Assembly: GCA_016700335.1 (NCBI GenBank)
Contig: CP065014.1
Coordinates: 2,207,001 to 2,271,000 of the forward strand
Source: Chlorobiota bacterium
GTDB lineage: Bacteria > Bacteroidota > Ignavibacteria > OLB7
Direction: 5' to 3'
DNA length: 64,000 nt
Shown: piece after piece, positions 26,390-35,808 of the stretch
Numbering within the stretch: position 1 is the stretch's first letter
Layout: every line of letters starts with the position of its first letter
Translations under genes and position numbers: made by a program
The notes under the pieces: generated by a model
The model's input: the letters and a program-made list of their open reading frames with translations, nothing else
Databases searched by the model: none
Told to the model about the DNA's origin: nothing

Positions 26390-28705
26390 TTACATTTTTG
26401 AAGTTAAGAAGTTAACAAATCTTAAAAATTCAAGTTCTCTAACCTTTCGGTATTTAATTGTTTTAACTGAGTAGATGTCTTTTATTCTATTCAATTTTCC
26501 AAATATAGAATCATATTTATTTATCTTTATCTCTTTTCTAACATAATCTTTTAATAGCAAAGTCTCAACTATATTTGATGATAAATATACAATAATACAA
26601 CTAGCATAATTATTATCAATTTTCAATATTTCAGGTAATAATTTTTCAAATTCAATTGCAACATTTATTGGTAATTTTTCTTTTGTAATATTTAACATCC
26701 ATAATTTTAATATTAGTGAATCTGTATAATTTCTGGAATTTTTAACCTCATTTTTTATTAATATTAATTTATTAGAATCATTCATCAAATTTGTAAGTAT
26801 ATACTTTATTCCATAATTATCCAAATTATTTATAAAGTGTTTTCTTAACAATCCTTTTAAGTTCAACCAAGAAAACAAATCAATTTTATTTATAGAATCA
26901 CAGTATAAAAGTGCTTTAGTAGTATCACCCAATAACCATAATGCATCTATGGTTTCGGGTAATGTTGAAAATAGATAATATGCATTAGAATCAGATTTAA
27001 AATTTTTAACAGAATCTAATAGTTCAATATATTTTTTATCACCATACAATGATTTTATTATACCAGTTCTAGCATTTGAAGTTACACCATATTGCAATGA
27101 ATTTGAAAAATTTTTATATGCTAAACTAAAATTTCCTTTTTGTAACTCTTTTAATCCAACATAATTTAATATTCCAATTTTTCTCAATTTACTCTGCTTA
27201 AAAAAAGAGCTTCCTCCATACAAATATTTCATTGCAATTTCATCATTAACATTTTCAGCCAATCCTATTTCTCTTCTATAAATATTTGTTAATGAATTAA
27301 AAGTCTGATTATAAGTTTGTTCAAAATTTTCATTTGAGAATAATTTTTTAAATTTATTACTACCATACTTTTCAAAAAGCCATTTACAAAATCCACCACT
27401 TAAAGTATAGCATAATGACTCTTTAGCATTTGTAAAACCCCCTAACTTAAATATGTAAGGGAGCAAAGTATCCCCATGTATTTTAGTTATATTTTTAGTA
27501 TGTTCTTCTAAAGTTCTTTCAGGATAATTGTCTTCAACCATCATAGCTGCTCCTTCAGTAATACCTTGATTATATGCTATTCCTAAAATGCTACCATATT
27601 TCGCTAATAGTACATGTGTTAGTTCATGTTTTAAAACTGAACCAATTCCTAATGTTGTAATATTGATATAACCTAACCAAGGTTTTGTAAAGTTTGAATT
27701 TCCAGCACCTGTTAAAGATTTTTGTAAATCTGAATTATTATAAATAAATATTTTGGGTCTAATAATTTTTGCTTCGTCCAATTCCAACTTCTCAATAATC
27801 TCTTTTATATAGAATTCTGTTAACCATTCTGCTTTCCATAAATTCAATGAATCTGTTTTTGATTTATCTATATAAATTGTTGCATGTAAAGTATTTATTG
27901 AATCAGGTAAAAACTTTACAATATTTTCAAAACTCTGTGTTAATTTTAGTTTATCTCGGTTAAACAATACTATTGGTAAAAACAAACAAATTATTAATAT
28001 TAATATGTTGATTTTTGATAATTTAAAGGAAAAATCCCCATTTATTTTAATTAACTCTAAACAAGATAAATATAATAAAATAGCTATTAATATTTGTGCT
28101 ATTCTGTATGAAATTAGTAATGTTGAAATTGTTAATTCAGCATCCCATGCCAACCCAGGGAAATATCCAATTTGCCAAGAATAGAAATAAATATGAGGAT
28201 TATAATATGCTTCAAACCCTGCTCTAATAAAGCTCAATGACCAAATTGAAAAATAAATAATTGTTTTATACTTATTTTTAACAACAAATAAATCTACACA
28301 ATTTGATAATAAAGTGGATATAATTACTGATGGGAAAACAAGAATTATATACCATTTAACTCCATCAAAATCAAATAAAGAATAATCTTCATATAATTCC
28401 CTGCATATTGCAAATATGAGGATCAAGATCATATTTGTAATAACAATAGAATATTTTAACTTTAACTCTCTTTTACTTAAAATCACATATAATCCATTTG
28501 TTATACTCAATACAAATGCAAATAAAACTGAAAATTCATAATGAAAATCTTTAGTTAAAATATTTGAATAAGTGTACAAAAACAAAACTAATGAGCTTAC
28601 AAATAAAATGACTTCAAATATGTAAAAACCTAATATTTTTTTAAATTTTAGCATTCTTTTAACAATTAGTAACAATTTTATAAAATAAAAATAGTTATTA
28701 TGCAT
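26390..28705 (-). CDS. Polytopic membrane protein with gluzincin-type zinc metallopeptidase motif
   Basis: This 771-residue protein has about seven or eight hydrophobic segments in residues 20-265, then a soluble part. Near residue 360 it carries HELTH followed 22 residues later by the GITEGAAMMVED segment. That is an HExxH zinc motif with a downstream Glu, as in gluzincin (M1-like) peptidases. The C-terminal 300 residues are helical and repetitive (GLKELQKGNFSLAYKNFSNSLQYG and similar), likely tetratricopeptide-like. It could be a membrane-bound protease acting on envelope proteins. I do not recognise a named family. It is divergent from DUF309 with a 39-base shared upstream region. Confidence 0.65.
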   Translation of the reverse strand: MHNNYFYFIKLLLIVKRMLKFKKILGFYIFEVILFVSSLVLFLYTYSNILTKDFHYEFSVLFAFVLSITNGLYVILSKRELKLKYSIVITNMILILIFAICRELYEDYSLFDFDGVKWYIILVFPSVIISTLLSNCVDLFVVKNKYKTIIYFSIWSLSFIRAGFEAYYNPHIYFYSWQIGYFPGLAWDAELTISTLLISYRIAQILIAILLYLSCLELIKINGDFSFKLSKINILILIICLFLPIVLFNRDKLKLTQSFENIVKFLPDSINTLHATIYIDKSKTDSLNLWKAEWLTEFYIKEIIEKLELDEAKIIRPKIFIYNNSDLQKSLTGAGNSNFTKPWLGYINITTLGIGSVLKHELTHVLLAKYGSILGIAYNQGITEGAAMMVEDNYPERTLEEHTKNITKIHGDTLLPYIFKLGGFTNAKESLCYTLSGGFCKWLFEKYGSNKFKKLFSNENFEQTYNQTFNSLTNIYRREIGLAENVNDEIAMKYLYGGSSFFKQSKLRKIGILNYVGLKELQKGNFSLAYKNFSNSLQYGVTSNARTGIIKSLYGDKKYIELLDSVKNFKSDSNAYYLFSTLPETIDALWLLGDTTKALLYCDSINKIDLFSWLNLKGLLRKHFINNLDNYGIKYILTNLMNDSNKLILIKNEVKNSRNYTDSLILKLWMLNITKEKLPINVAIEFEKLLPEILKIDNNYASCIIVYLSSNIVETLLLKDYVRKEIKINKYDSIFGKLNRIKDIYSVKTIKYRKVRELEFLRFVNFLTSKM

Positions 28706-28744
28706 TGTTAAATTGCTTTACTTTTAAATTATATTCCAAACAAA

Positions 28745-29179
28745 ATGTCAAACGACTCAAAAAAATCGTTTCAATCTCAATATGAATTAGGATTAAATGA
28801 GTTTAATTCAGGAAAGTTTTTTGAATCGCACGATACATTAGAAGATTTATGGATGGAAGTTCGTGGTGAAAAAAGAAAATTTTTTCAAGGGTTAATTCAA
28901 ATTTCTGTAGGAATGTTTCATTACATTCATGGAAATTTTACTGGTGGAGAAAATCAACTTGTGCGTGGTATAGAAAAATTAAATGAATATATGCAAAGTG
29001 GTGAAGAAATCTATTTGGGTATTGATTTAAAATCATTAATTAAGCAACTTTCTGATAATAGAATTTCTATAAGGAAATGTATTCAAGAAGGAGATAACCC
29101 TCATAAATACGACAATCTTCCCTTAATTAAATACAGTCCAAATAAAGATGTTGAAGAATTTTTTGAAAAAAATTTTTAA
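28745..29179 (+). CDS. DUF309 domain protein
   Basis: This 144-residue protein carries the DUF309 core: LNEFNSGKFFESHDTLEDLWMEVRGEKRKFFQGLIQISVGMFHYIHGN, with the EsHdtLEdlW and qGLIQ motifs. The family forms small helical proteins of unknown function. It is followed by the ferredoxin gene on the same strand. Confidence 0.88.
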   Translation: MSNDSKKSFQSQYELGLNEFNSGKFFESHDTLEDLWMEVRGEKRKFFQGLIQISVGMFHYIHGNFTGGENQLVRGIEKLNEYMQSGEEIYLGIDLKSLIKQLSDNRISIRKCIQEGDNPHKYDNLPLIKYSPNKDVEEFFEKNF

Positions 29180-29274
29180 AAAGTATTGTGGTTTTCAAAA
29201 TATCATTGTAGCTTTACATAAATAATTTATAAGAATAATCTACAACATTTTAATAGTAATAATTTTAGAAAAAA

Positions 29275-29619
29275 ATGGCAATTTATATTACAACAGATTG
29301 TATTAATTGTGGAGCATGTGAACCTGAATGTCCTAACACTGCAATTTATGAAGGAGGTGCCAATTGGACATTAGGAGAAGATACTTTTGGTCAAGGCTCT
29401 GAAGCTCCATCTGGTGCTACTAACTTTTGGTCAGCTGACTTTTTTTATATTGTTCCAGATAAATGTACAGAGTGTGTCGGCTTTCATGATGAACCTCAAT
29501 GTGCTGCTGTTTGTCCAGTAGATGTATGTCTTCCTGATCCTAATCTTGTAGAGTCTCGTGAAGAATTAGATCTTAAATTAGAGTACTTGAACATAATTGA
29601 TGCTGGTCGTTTGAGATAA
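29275..29619 (+). CDS. 2[4Fe-4S] ferredoxin, Chlorobium type
   Basis: This 114-residue electron carrier has two cluster motifs. The first is CINCGACEPECP. The second is CTECVGFHDEPQCAAVCPVDVC, with the eight-residue stretch between the second and third cysteines characteristic of Chlorobium-type ferredoxins. It is longer than those ferredoxins (about 60 residues) because of a 40-residue acidic, glycine-rich segment between the two motifs and a C-terminal tail. It should donate low-potential electrons in the cytoplasm. An intrinsic terminator follows directly. Confidence 0.9.
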   Translation: MAIYITTDCINCGACEPECPNTAIYEGGANWTLGEDTFGQGSEAPSGATNFWSADFFYIVPDKCTECVGFHDEPQCAAVCPVDVCLPDPNLVESREELDLKLEYLNIIDAGRLR

Positions 29620-29633
29620 CTAACAAGTTTATT

Positions 29634-29670
29634 AAAAAAAAACTGTTCTATATTTAGAGCAGTTTTTTTT
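29634..29670. terminator. Intrinsic terminator after ferredoxin gene, probably bidirectional
   Basis: Hairpin with arms AACTGTTCTA (29641-29650) and TAGAGCAGTT (29655-29664), one G-U pair and a four-base loop. A runs precede it and a T run follows, so it can work in both directions between the convergent ferredoxin and histidine kinase genes. Confidence 0.82.
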
Positions 29671-29695
29671 TGTTGTAAAATACTTACATCACTAA

Positions 29696-32600
29696 TTATT
29701 CAATTGGAATTATCAACTCAACCTTAGTTCCTAATGCTTCATTATTATTGTATAAATCAATTACTTTTACACTCACTTTTTGTTTTCTTAATGAATTTAA
29801 TATCTCAAGCCTGTCTTTAGTTGCTTCCATAGCAATAGATTTATGTGAAGTTAATCTTTGATTTTTCAGTTCCAAAGCTTTTTTTCTACCTATACCATTA
29901 TCTTGTATCCAACAAAGCATATTAATTTCATCTATCATTTTCATACCTATAATAATAGTTCCTCCTGAAGACTTTGGTCTTAATCCATGTTTGATTGAGT
30001 TCTCTATGTAAGGCTGAATTAGCATAGGTGGTATTGTTAACCAATGAACATCTACATTTGGATCTATATCAAATTTATAATCGAATTGATTATCAAATCT
30101 AACCCTTTCTAAAGTCAAATATATTTCCAAGGTTTCAATCTCCTTAGCAATAGGAATAGCTTGTTTCCTTGAGTTGTCAAGTATTTTTCTAATCAGTCTT
30201 GCAAATAATGCTAAATATTCTGAAGCTAATTCTTGTTTATTATCTGTAATGTAACTTTGAATTGAGTTTAAAGAATTAAAAATAAAGTGAGGATTCATTT
30301 GTAGCCTAAGTGCTTGTAATTCAGATTGTAATGCTCTGCTTTCAGCTTCAACTTTTTTTTGTCTAATATTCTTTAATCTCAAATAATAAAATAGTGATGC
30401 TAAGCTAAAAACTACTAAAATTATTAATGAACGAAACCACCATTTAGTCCAAATTGGTGATTCGATTTTTATAGTCAATATAAATTTTTTAGAATTACCA
30501 ATTGATTTAATATAAAGTTGATAATTTCCTGGGTCAATATTTGTATAGGAAATATATCTTCTGTCAGAAACTATTATAGGGTCTTTATCAAACCCAATTA
30601 GTTGATATTCAAAATTTATTGCTTTCCCCGAAAAATCTAATCCAGTAAATTCTAAGTTGAAGGAATTATCCTGATAACTTAAGTAAATAGAATCTTTATT
30701 AAATAGTTCTTTATGAATTTCTTTTGAGTCAATTTGAAAACTTGTAATTACAATATCAAAATCATTTTTTTGTATAGTTTCCTTACCCCTTATCATCATG
30801 AGTATATTTCCACTCAATCCACATAAAACCTTGCTTCCATCATTTAACTTATAGTAGATATTTCCAATTAAAGATTCAAATAATTTTGAATTACCAGTTA
30901 TTGTTTCAAACTCAATACATCCAGTTTCTGAAGACAAATACAAAGTACTCTTATTATCGATATAAATTGATTTGAGGTTTGAGGCAGGTATATTAATTTT
31001 GTCAAAATGATCATTCTCTCTCTGATAATTAAACAAACCATCTGTTGTTGCACAAAATATCTTATCGTTTAAGCAAACTACTCCTATTATTTTTTTGTCA
31101 AATTTATATTTCTTAAAAGTCGTAAAATTACTTTTAGTTTTATTAATTTGGAATGGTGATGAAATCCAATATTCGTCTAAACTACTTTTAGAAATACTTA
31201 TTATGGTATCACTTGAAATTGAATTTGAATCTTTATAATTACTTTTAAGAAAACTCTTTAAACTATTATTTCCCAAATCTAATTTCCAAACACCTTTACC
31301 TTTTGTACCAATTAAAATACTATTATCACTTTTAAAAATTGAAGTTATGAATGTATTTAGTGAATCATTATTCATTCCAAAAAGACTACTAATTTTATCA
31401 GAATTTAAGTTTATATTTAGCAACCCATTTTCTGTTCCAATTAATAGCGAATCATTACTTAATTCACATATTGTATTTACATTATTTCTTCCACTATTAT
31501 TAATATCATTGCTTAAATTTATTCTATCAATTCCCCCTAATTTATAATTAACAATATTTAAACCATTATTTGTTCCAAGAAATACTTTTGATCCTTCTAT
31601 AATATAATTTACTACAGAATTAGAATCTGATAAAGGAATTTTTAGAGTAGTTATATTAATATCATTCTTTTTTACAAAACCTGCACCACCTCTTGTTCCT
31701 AACCATATAAATCCATTTTTATCAGTCATTAAAGATAACACTAGAGTTGATTTTTGATTTAAAGAAATCTCAGAACAAATTGTTGTGCTTATACCATTAT
31801 ATTTAAACAAACCTTTTTCACTTCCAATCCATAATGTACCACTACTATCTGACGTTAATGAAGCAACTGATGCAGTTGAATCGAATTTAATTTTTTGTGA
31901 AATATTCTTTTTGATATCTAATTTATAAAGCCCAGCTGTACTTCCAACAAAAAGATCATTTTTAATAAGGCAAATACTTGAAATATCACTAATTGATAGT
32001 TTACGAATTTCATCATCAATCACTTCAATTTTAACTTTATTTTTTACTTCATTCTTTGACTTAATAATAGCATTTTTTTTAATTAGAATAGGTTGTTTGT
32101 ATTTTTTTATTATTCCAGTTTTCCAATTAAATTTATTTAAACCTCTATCATGTGTAGAAACAAAAATATTGCTATCTGAAGTTTCTACAATTCCAGATAC
32201 TATATTTCCATTTAAAAAGTTGTTATTGAGCAATCCTATAAAATTAATGGCATTGCCGTTTAGTTTATCTAACAATGACAAACCTTTATCAGTTCCAACC
32301 CATAATACACCCCTTGAATCAACTAATAATGATGTTATTTTACTTGATGGCAAACCATTATCTTTAGAATAGAAATTTTTGAAATCATTGTTCAGTCTGT
32401 TAAACTTACAAAGTCCATTTTCAGTACCAACCCAAATTATTCCATCTTTATCTTCTGCTAAACATAAAATTCTATTGTTTGAAATTGAAGAATTTGCTGT
32501 AGAATAAATATCAGATTTATATCCGTTATATTTAATTAATCCATTATCAGAACAAAACCAAACAAACCCATGTGAATCTTGAAATATTTTATTAATATTA

Positions 32601-32728
32601 GATTGAAGTGGTAATTGATCTATAGATAATTTATTATAAGAAACCTCTTGTGAATAAGCATTAATAGAGCTTATTAAACAATAGAAAATTAATGTAACTA
32701 AAATGTATATTAATTTTTTTGAAAATAT
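29696..32728 (-). CDS. LytS-type histidine kinase with two-component-regulator propeller sensor (non-standard start)
   Basis: Residue numbers assume a start near 32728 (about 1010 residues). A signal peptide is followed by many propeller blades (for example GIIWVGTENGL and VLWVGTDKGLSLL), a Y_Y_Y-like domain (FEYQLIGFD... YTNIDPGNYQLYIKS), one membrane segment near 773 and a His_kinase core. The phospho-acceptor is near residue 811 in MNPHFIFNSLNS, with N box QPYIENSIKHGL and G box DNGIGR. The first usable standard start, TTG at 32353, would cut off the signal peptide and about two blades. The frame stays open to a stop at 32759-32761, with no ATG, GTG or TTG on the way. I place the start at ATA 32728 tentatively. 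It probably senses an extracytoplasmic polymer and signals to a LytTR regulator. Confidence 0.75.
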   Translation of the reverse strand: MFSKKLIYILVTLIFYCLISSINAYSQEVSYNKLSIDQLPLQSNINKIFQDSHGFVWFCSDNGLIKYNGYKSDIYSTANSSISNNRILCLAEDKDGIIWVGTENGLCKFNRLNNDFKNFYSKDNGLPSSKITSLLVDSRGVLWVGTDKGLSLLDKLNGNAINFIGLLNNNFLNGNIVSGIVETSDSNIFVSTHDRGLNKFNWKTGIIKKYKQPILIKKNAIIKSKNEVKNKVKIEVIDDEIRKLSISDISSICLIKNDLFVGSTAGLYKLDIKKNISQKIKFDSTASVASLTSDSSGTLWIGSEKGLFKYNGISTTICSEISLNQKSTLVLSLMTDKNGFIWLGTRGGAGFVKKNDINITTLKIPLSDSNSVVNYIIEGSKVFLGTNNGLNIVNYKLGGIDRINLSNDINNSGRNNVNTICELSNDSLLIGTENGLLNINLNSDKISSLFGMNNDSLNTFITSIFKSDNSILIGTKGKGVWKLDLGNNSLKSFLKSNYKDSNSISSDTIISISKSSLDEYWISSPFQINKTKSNFTTFKKYKFDKKIIGVVCLNDKIFCATTDGLFNYQRENDHFDKINIPASNLKSIYIDNKSTLYLSSETGCIEFETITGNSKLFESLIGNIYYKLNDGSKVLCGLSGNILMMIRGKETIQKNDFDIVITSFQIDSKEIHKELFNKDSIYLSYQDNSFNLEFTGLDFSGKAINFEYQLIGFDKDPIIVSDRRYISYTNIDPGNYQLYIKSIGNSKKFILTIKIESPIWTKWWFRSLIILVVFSLASLFYYLRLKNIRQKKVEAESRALQSELQALRLQMNPHFIFNSLNSIQSYITDNKQELASEYLALFARLIRKILDNSRKQAIPIAKEIETLEIYLTLERVRFDNQFDYKFDIDPNVDVHWLTIPPMLIQPYIENSIKHGLRPKSSGGTIIIGMKMIDEINMLCWIQDNGIGRKKALELKNQRLTSHKSIAMEATKDRLEILNSLRKQKVSVKVIDLYNNNEALGTKVELIIPIE

Positions 32729-32821
32729 TTTTGTTGTATAGGTGATACTAAATTTTATTTAAGAATTAATATTCAAGACTATTTATGTTTCTGATTAAAT
32801 AAATAAATTTTTAATTTAAAA

Positions 32822-34582
32822 CTACTTTTGCAACAATTTTATACCAATTATTTTAAGTAAATCTTCATCAACTAACGATGGTGTTTCATCCATTAATGAA
32901 GAAGCAGATGTAGTTTTAGGGAATGCTATTACATCTCGAATATTTTCAGTCCCTGCAAGTAACATTATCATTCTATCTAACCCTAACCCATAACCACCAT
33001 GTGGAGGTGCTCCATATCTAAAAGCTTCTAATAAAAATCCAAATTTGGTATTTGCTTCTTCAATAGTCAAACCCATCATATCGAAAATTTTTGATTGAGT
33101 TACTTTATCGAATATTCTAATTGAACCTGACCCAATTTCATATCCATTAATTACCAAATCATAACAATTTGCTCTAACTTCAAAAGGATTAATATCCAAT
33201 AAATGTTCATCTTCTTTTTTATATGAGGTAAATGCATGATGTACTGGAACAGGAAGATTATTTTCATCAGGTTCAAACATCGGGAAATCTATTATAAATA
33301 ATGGTGCATTTTCGTTTTTGTTTATTATCCCTTCCCTTTTTGCAATTTCTAATCTTACCTGACCAATAGAATTCAATGCAATTTGTTTTTTTTCTGCAAC
33401 AATCAGAATCATGTCTCCCATTGTAGCATTAAACTTTTCAATTAAATTTTTAGATTCATCTTTTGAAACAAATTTGGCATTGCTTCCTTCAAAACCTTCC
33501 TCATTAACTTTTAGCCATATTAACCCTCCTGCTCCATATTTTTTAGCATAATCTATGATTTCATCAATTTGCTTTCTTGAATACTTAGCTCCCCCTTTAA
33601 AATTAATTCCTCTTATAGTTCCATTAAATTCAAATATTTTCTTAAATACATTAAACTCAGTGTTTATAAATAGGTCTGTCAAGTCTTGAATTTCCATTTG
33701 GAATCTGATGTCAGGTTTATCAGAACCATATCTATTCATTGCTACATTATATGGCATTCTCATAAAAGGTACTTTCATTTCGACTCCTTTTATTTCTTGC
33801 CATACTTTGGCAATATATTTTTCAGTTATTTGTAATACATCTTCTTGATCTACAAATGACATTTCAAAATCTATTTGAGTAAATTCTGGTTGTCTGTCAG
33901 CACGTAAATCTTCATCTCTGAAGCATTTTGTTATTTGGACGTACCTATCAATACCAGAAACCATTAGAATTTGTTTGTAGATTTGTGGCGATTGAGGTAA
34001 AGCGTAAAATTTGCCATGATGTATTCTGCTTGGAACTAAGTAATCTCGAGCTCCTTCAGGAGTTGATTTGACTAATATTGGTGTTTCAACTTCAACGAAA
34101 TTATTTTCTGCAAAGTACTTATGAGTTATCTGATAAACATTGTTCCTCATTCTTAAAATATCTTGCAATTTTTTTTCTCTTAAATCTATGTATCTATATT
34201 TTAAAAGAAGTTCTTCATTTGTTGAGTCTCTTTTTCCAACATCTATTGGAGTTGGTTCACTTTTGTTTATGATTACTAATTCAGAACAATATATTTCTAT
34301 TTCTCCTGTAAAAATGTTTTTATTAATTTGTTCTCTTTGCCTTACTTCGCCTTTTATTGCAACTACATATTCATGCCTTAATTCACTTGCTAATTCACTT
34401 AGTTGTGGAGAATATTGTGGTGAAAAAACAACTTGAGTAATTCCAGTGTAATCTCGAACATCTGCAAAAATAAGACCTCCCAAATCTCGTCTAACTGCAA
34501 CCCATCCATTCAGGGTTACTGTTTCTCCGATATTTGTTTTTGTTAAAGTTCCTGCAAAATGTGTTCTTTTTGGATATGTCAT
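32822..34582 (-). CDS. aspS: Aspartyl-tRNA synthetase
   Basis: This 586-residue class II synthetase charges tRNA with aspartate. The N-terminal anticodon-binding OB fold (about 1-105) includes LNGWVAVRRDLGGLIFADVRD. Motif 2 is in TKCFRDEDLRADRQPEFTQIDFEMSF. The bacterial GAD insertion lies at about 285-410. Motif 3 is GYGLGLDRMIMLLAG. Length and layout match the bacterial type. Whether it also charges tRNA-Asn cannot be decided from sequence alone. Confidence 0.97.
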   Translation of the reverse strand: MTYPKRTHFAGTLTKTNIGETVTLNGWVAVRRDLGGLIFADVRDYTGITQVVFSPQYSPQLSELASELRHEYVVAIKGEVRQREQINKNIFTGEIEIYCSELVIINKSEPTPIDVGKRDSTNEELLLKYRYIDLREKKLQDILRMRNNVYQITHKYFAENNFVEVETPILVKSTPEGARDYLVPSRIHHGKFYALPQSPQIYKQILMVSGIDRYVQITKCFRDEDLRADRQPEFTQIDFEMSFVDQEDVLQITEKYIAKVWQEIKGVEMKVPFMRMPYNVAMNRYGSDKPDIRFQMEIQDLTDLFINTEFNVFKKIFEFNGTIRGINFKGGAKYSRKQIDEIIDYAKKYGAGGLIWLKVNEEGFEGSNAKFVSKDESKNLIEKFNATMGDMILIVAEKKQIALNSIGQVRLEIAKREGIINKNENAPLFIIDFPMFEPDENNLPVPVHHAFTSYKKEDEHLLDINPFEVRANCYDLVINGYEIGSGSIRIFDKVTQSKIFDMMGLTIEEANTKFGFLLEAFRYGAPPHGGYGLGLDRMIMLLAGTENIRDVIAFPKTTSASSLMDETPSLVDEDLLKIIGIKLLQK

Positions 34583-34718
34583 ATAATTATTTAAAAAACT
34601 AATTGATGTTATTTAATTCAAATGTAATTTTTTTATTTTTAAAAATTGACAAAAATAATTTATTAAAATTTATAAACTGAAACAATCTATAATCTTCATT
34701 TAAAATTTCTAAAAATTT

Positions 34719-35651
34719 ATGAAAAAAAAATTTCTTTATTCCTCAGTCTTACTCCTATTTTTTATTAAATTGACTTTATTTTCTCAAATTGAAAGTATCA
34801 AAATAAACTCTGCTTCATCAGATTCTTTGTTAGGGTGGAAATCTGGTGGTAACATTGGTATCAATGCCTCTTCAAGCGGACAAAGTAATTGGTCAGGAGG
34901 TGGCAAACCTACTGTGAATATTTTAGGTTTAGTTAATGTATTTCTTAATCAAAAACTCGTTAGCTCTTCATGGGAAAATAGTTTATCTTTAAAATATGGT
35001 GCTCAAAATATTGATAAGGCTGGATTTACTAAAAGTGATGATGAGTTTTCAATTGCTTCAAAGTATGGTGTCAAACAAACAGAATCTATTTATTGGGCAG
35101 CTCTACTTCAATTCAAATCACAACTAGATGTTGGTTATAAACTAGGTTCTCCTGATTTGCTTTTATCTAGATTTTTAGCTCCAGCAAATTTAAACTTAGC
35201 ATTAGGTATAGATTACAAACCTACTTCAAATTTCTCATTGTTTGCTTCTCCTATTGGTGCAAATATTCTTTTTGTAACTGATAATTTTTTGAATAGTGAA
35301 GCTGGTGATGGTAACAACGAAAATGGTAAAGGTGCTTTTGGAATTGATGCTGGCAAAAGCTCTAAAATTAGTGTTGGTGCTGGTTTGAAAGCACTTTATA
35401 AAATTGAGTTAATGAAAAACACTACTTGGGAAAGTAACTTAACAACTTTTGCTCCTTATAATGATATTACTCATTGGCAGATTGATTGGAAAAATAATTT
35501 ATATCTAAAAGTTAATGAATATATTAATGCAGGTTTATCTACTCAAACATTGTACGATCATAATGTTATTGTAAATCGAGATGATGAAACTAAAGGACCT
35601 GAAACTCAATTAAAATATATTTTATCTTTAGGTTTAGGTTACAATTTTTAA
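34719..35651 (+). CDS. DUF3078 outer-membrane protein
   Basis: This 310-residue protein has a signal peptide ending near LFSQ and the DUF3078 hallmark WKSGGNIGINASSSGQSNWSGGG. Next come barrel-type strands (LSLKYGAQN, DDEFSIASKYGVK, LDVGYKLGSP, SPIGANILFVTDNFLN) and a C-terminal Phe. Members occur in Bacteroidota and relatives and are probably outer-membrane proteins of unknown role. An intrinsic terminator follows, so it is likely a single-gene unit. Confidence 0.85.
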   Translation: MKKKFLYSSVLLLFFIKLTLFSQIESIKINSASSDSLLGWKSGGNIGINASSSGQSNWSGGGKPTVNILGLVNVFLNQKLVSSSWENSLSLKYGAQNIDKAGFTKSDDEFSIASKYGVKQTESIYWAALLQFKSQLDVGYKLGSPDLLLSRFLAPANLNLALGIDYKPTSNFSLFASPIGANILFVTDNFLNSEAGDGNNENGKGAFGIDAGKSSKISVGAGLKALYKIELMKNTTWESNLTTFAPYNDITHWQIDWKNNLYLKVNEYINAGLSTQTLYDHNVIVNRDDETKGPETQLKYILSLGLGYNF

Positions 35652-35672
35652 TTTAAATTATTTAAGAATTTT

Positions 35673-35710
35673 AATCCTCTTAAATTTTTTTTGAGAGGAT
35701 TTTTTATTTA
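35673..35710 (+). terminator. Intrinsic terminator after DUF3078 gene
   Basis: Hairpin arms AATCCTCT (35673-35680) and AGAGGATT (35694-35701) with a 13-base loop, followed by a T run. It lies 22 bases after the DUF3078 stop. Confidence 0.8.
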
Positions 35711-35734
35711 GGTTTTTTAAAATTTTTATAATAC

Positions 35735-35756
35735 TATCAGCTAAGTAGTACTGATA
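35735..35756. promoter_or_regulatory. Inverted repeat upstream of glyS
   Basis: TATCAG (35735-35740) and CTGATA (35751-35756) are inverted repeats around a ten-base spacer, about 50 bases before the glyS start. A TAnnTTTG match (35765-35772) follows. It could be an operator or a small RNA structure, or be chance in AT-rich DNA. Confidence 0.22.
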
Positions 35757-35808
35757 TAATTTACTATTTTTGCCGAACTAAATTTTAATAATTATTCTTT
35801 ATACATAA

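Noticed and set aside
32353..32353. TTG at 32353 as the true start of the histidine kinase
   Set aside because: The frame upstream encodes two more propeller blades and a signal peptide, so this codon is internal.
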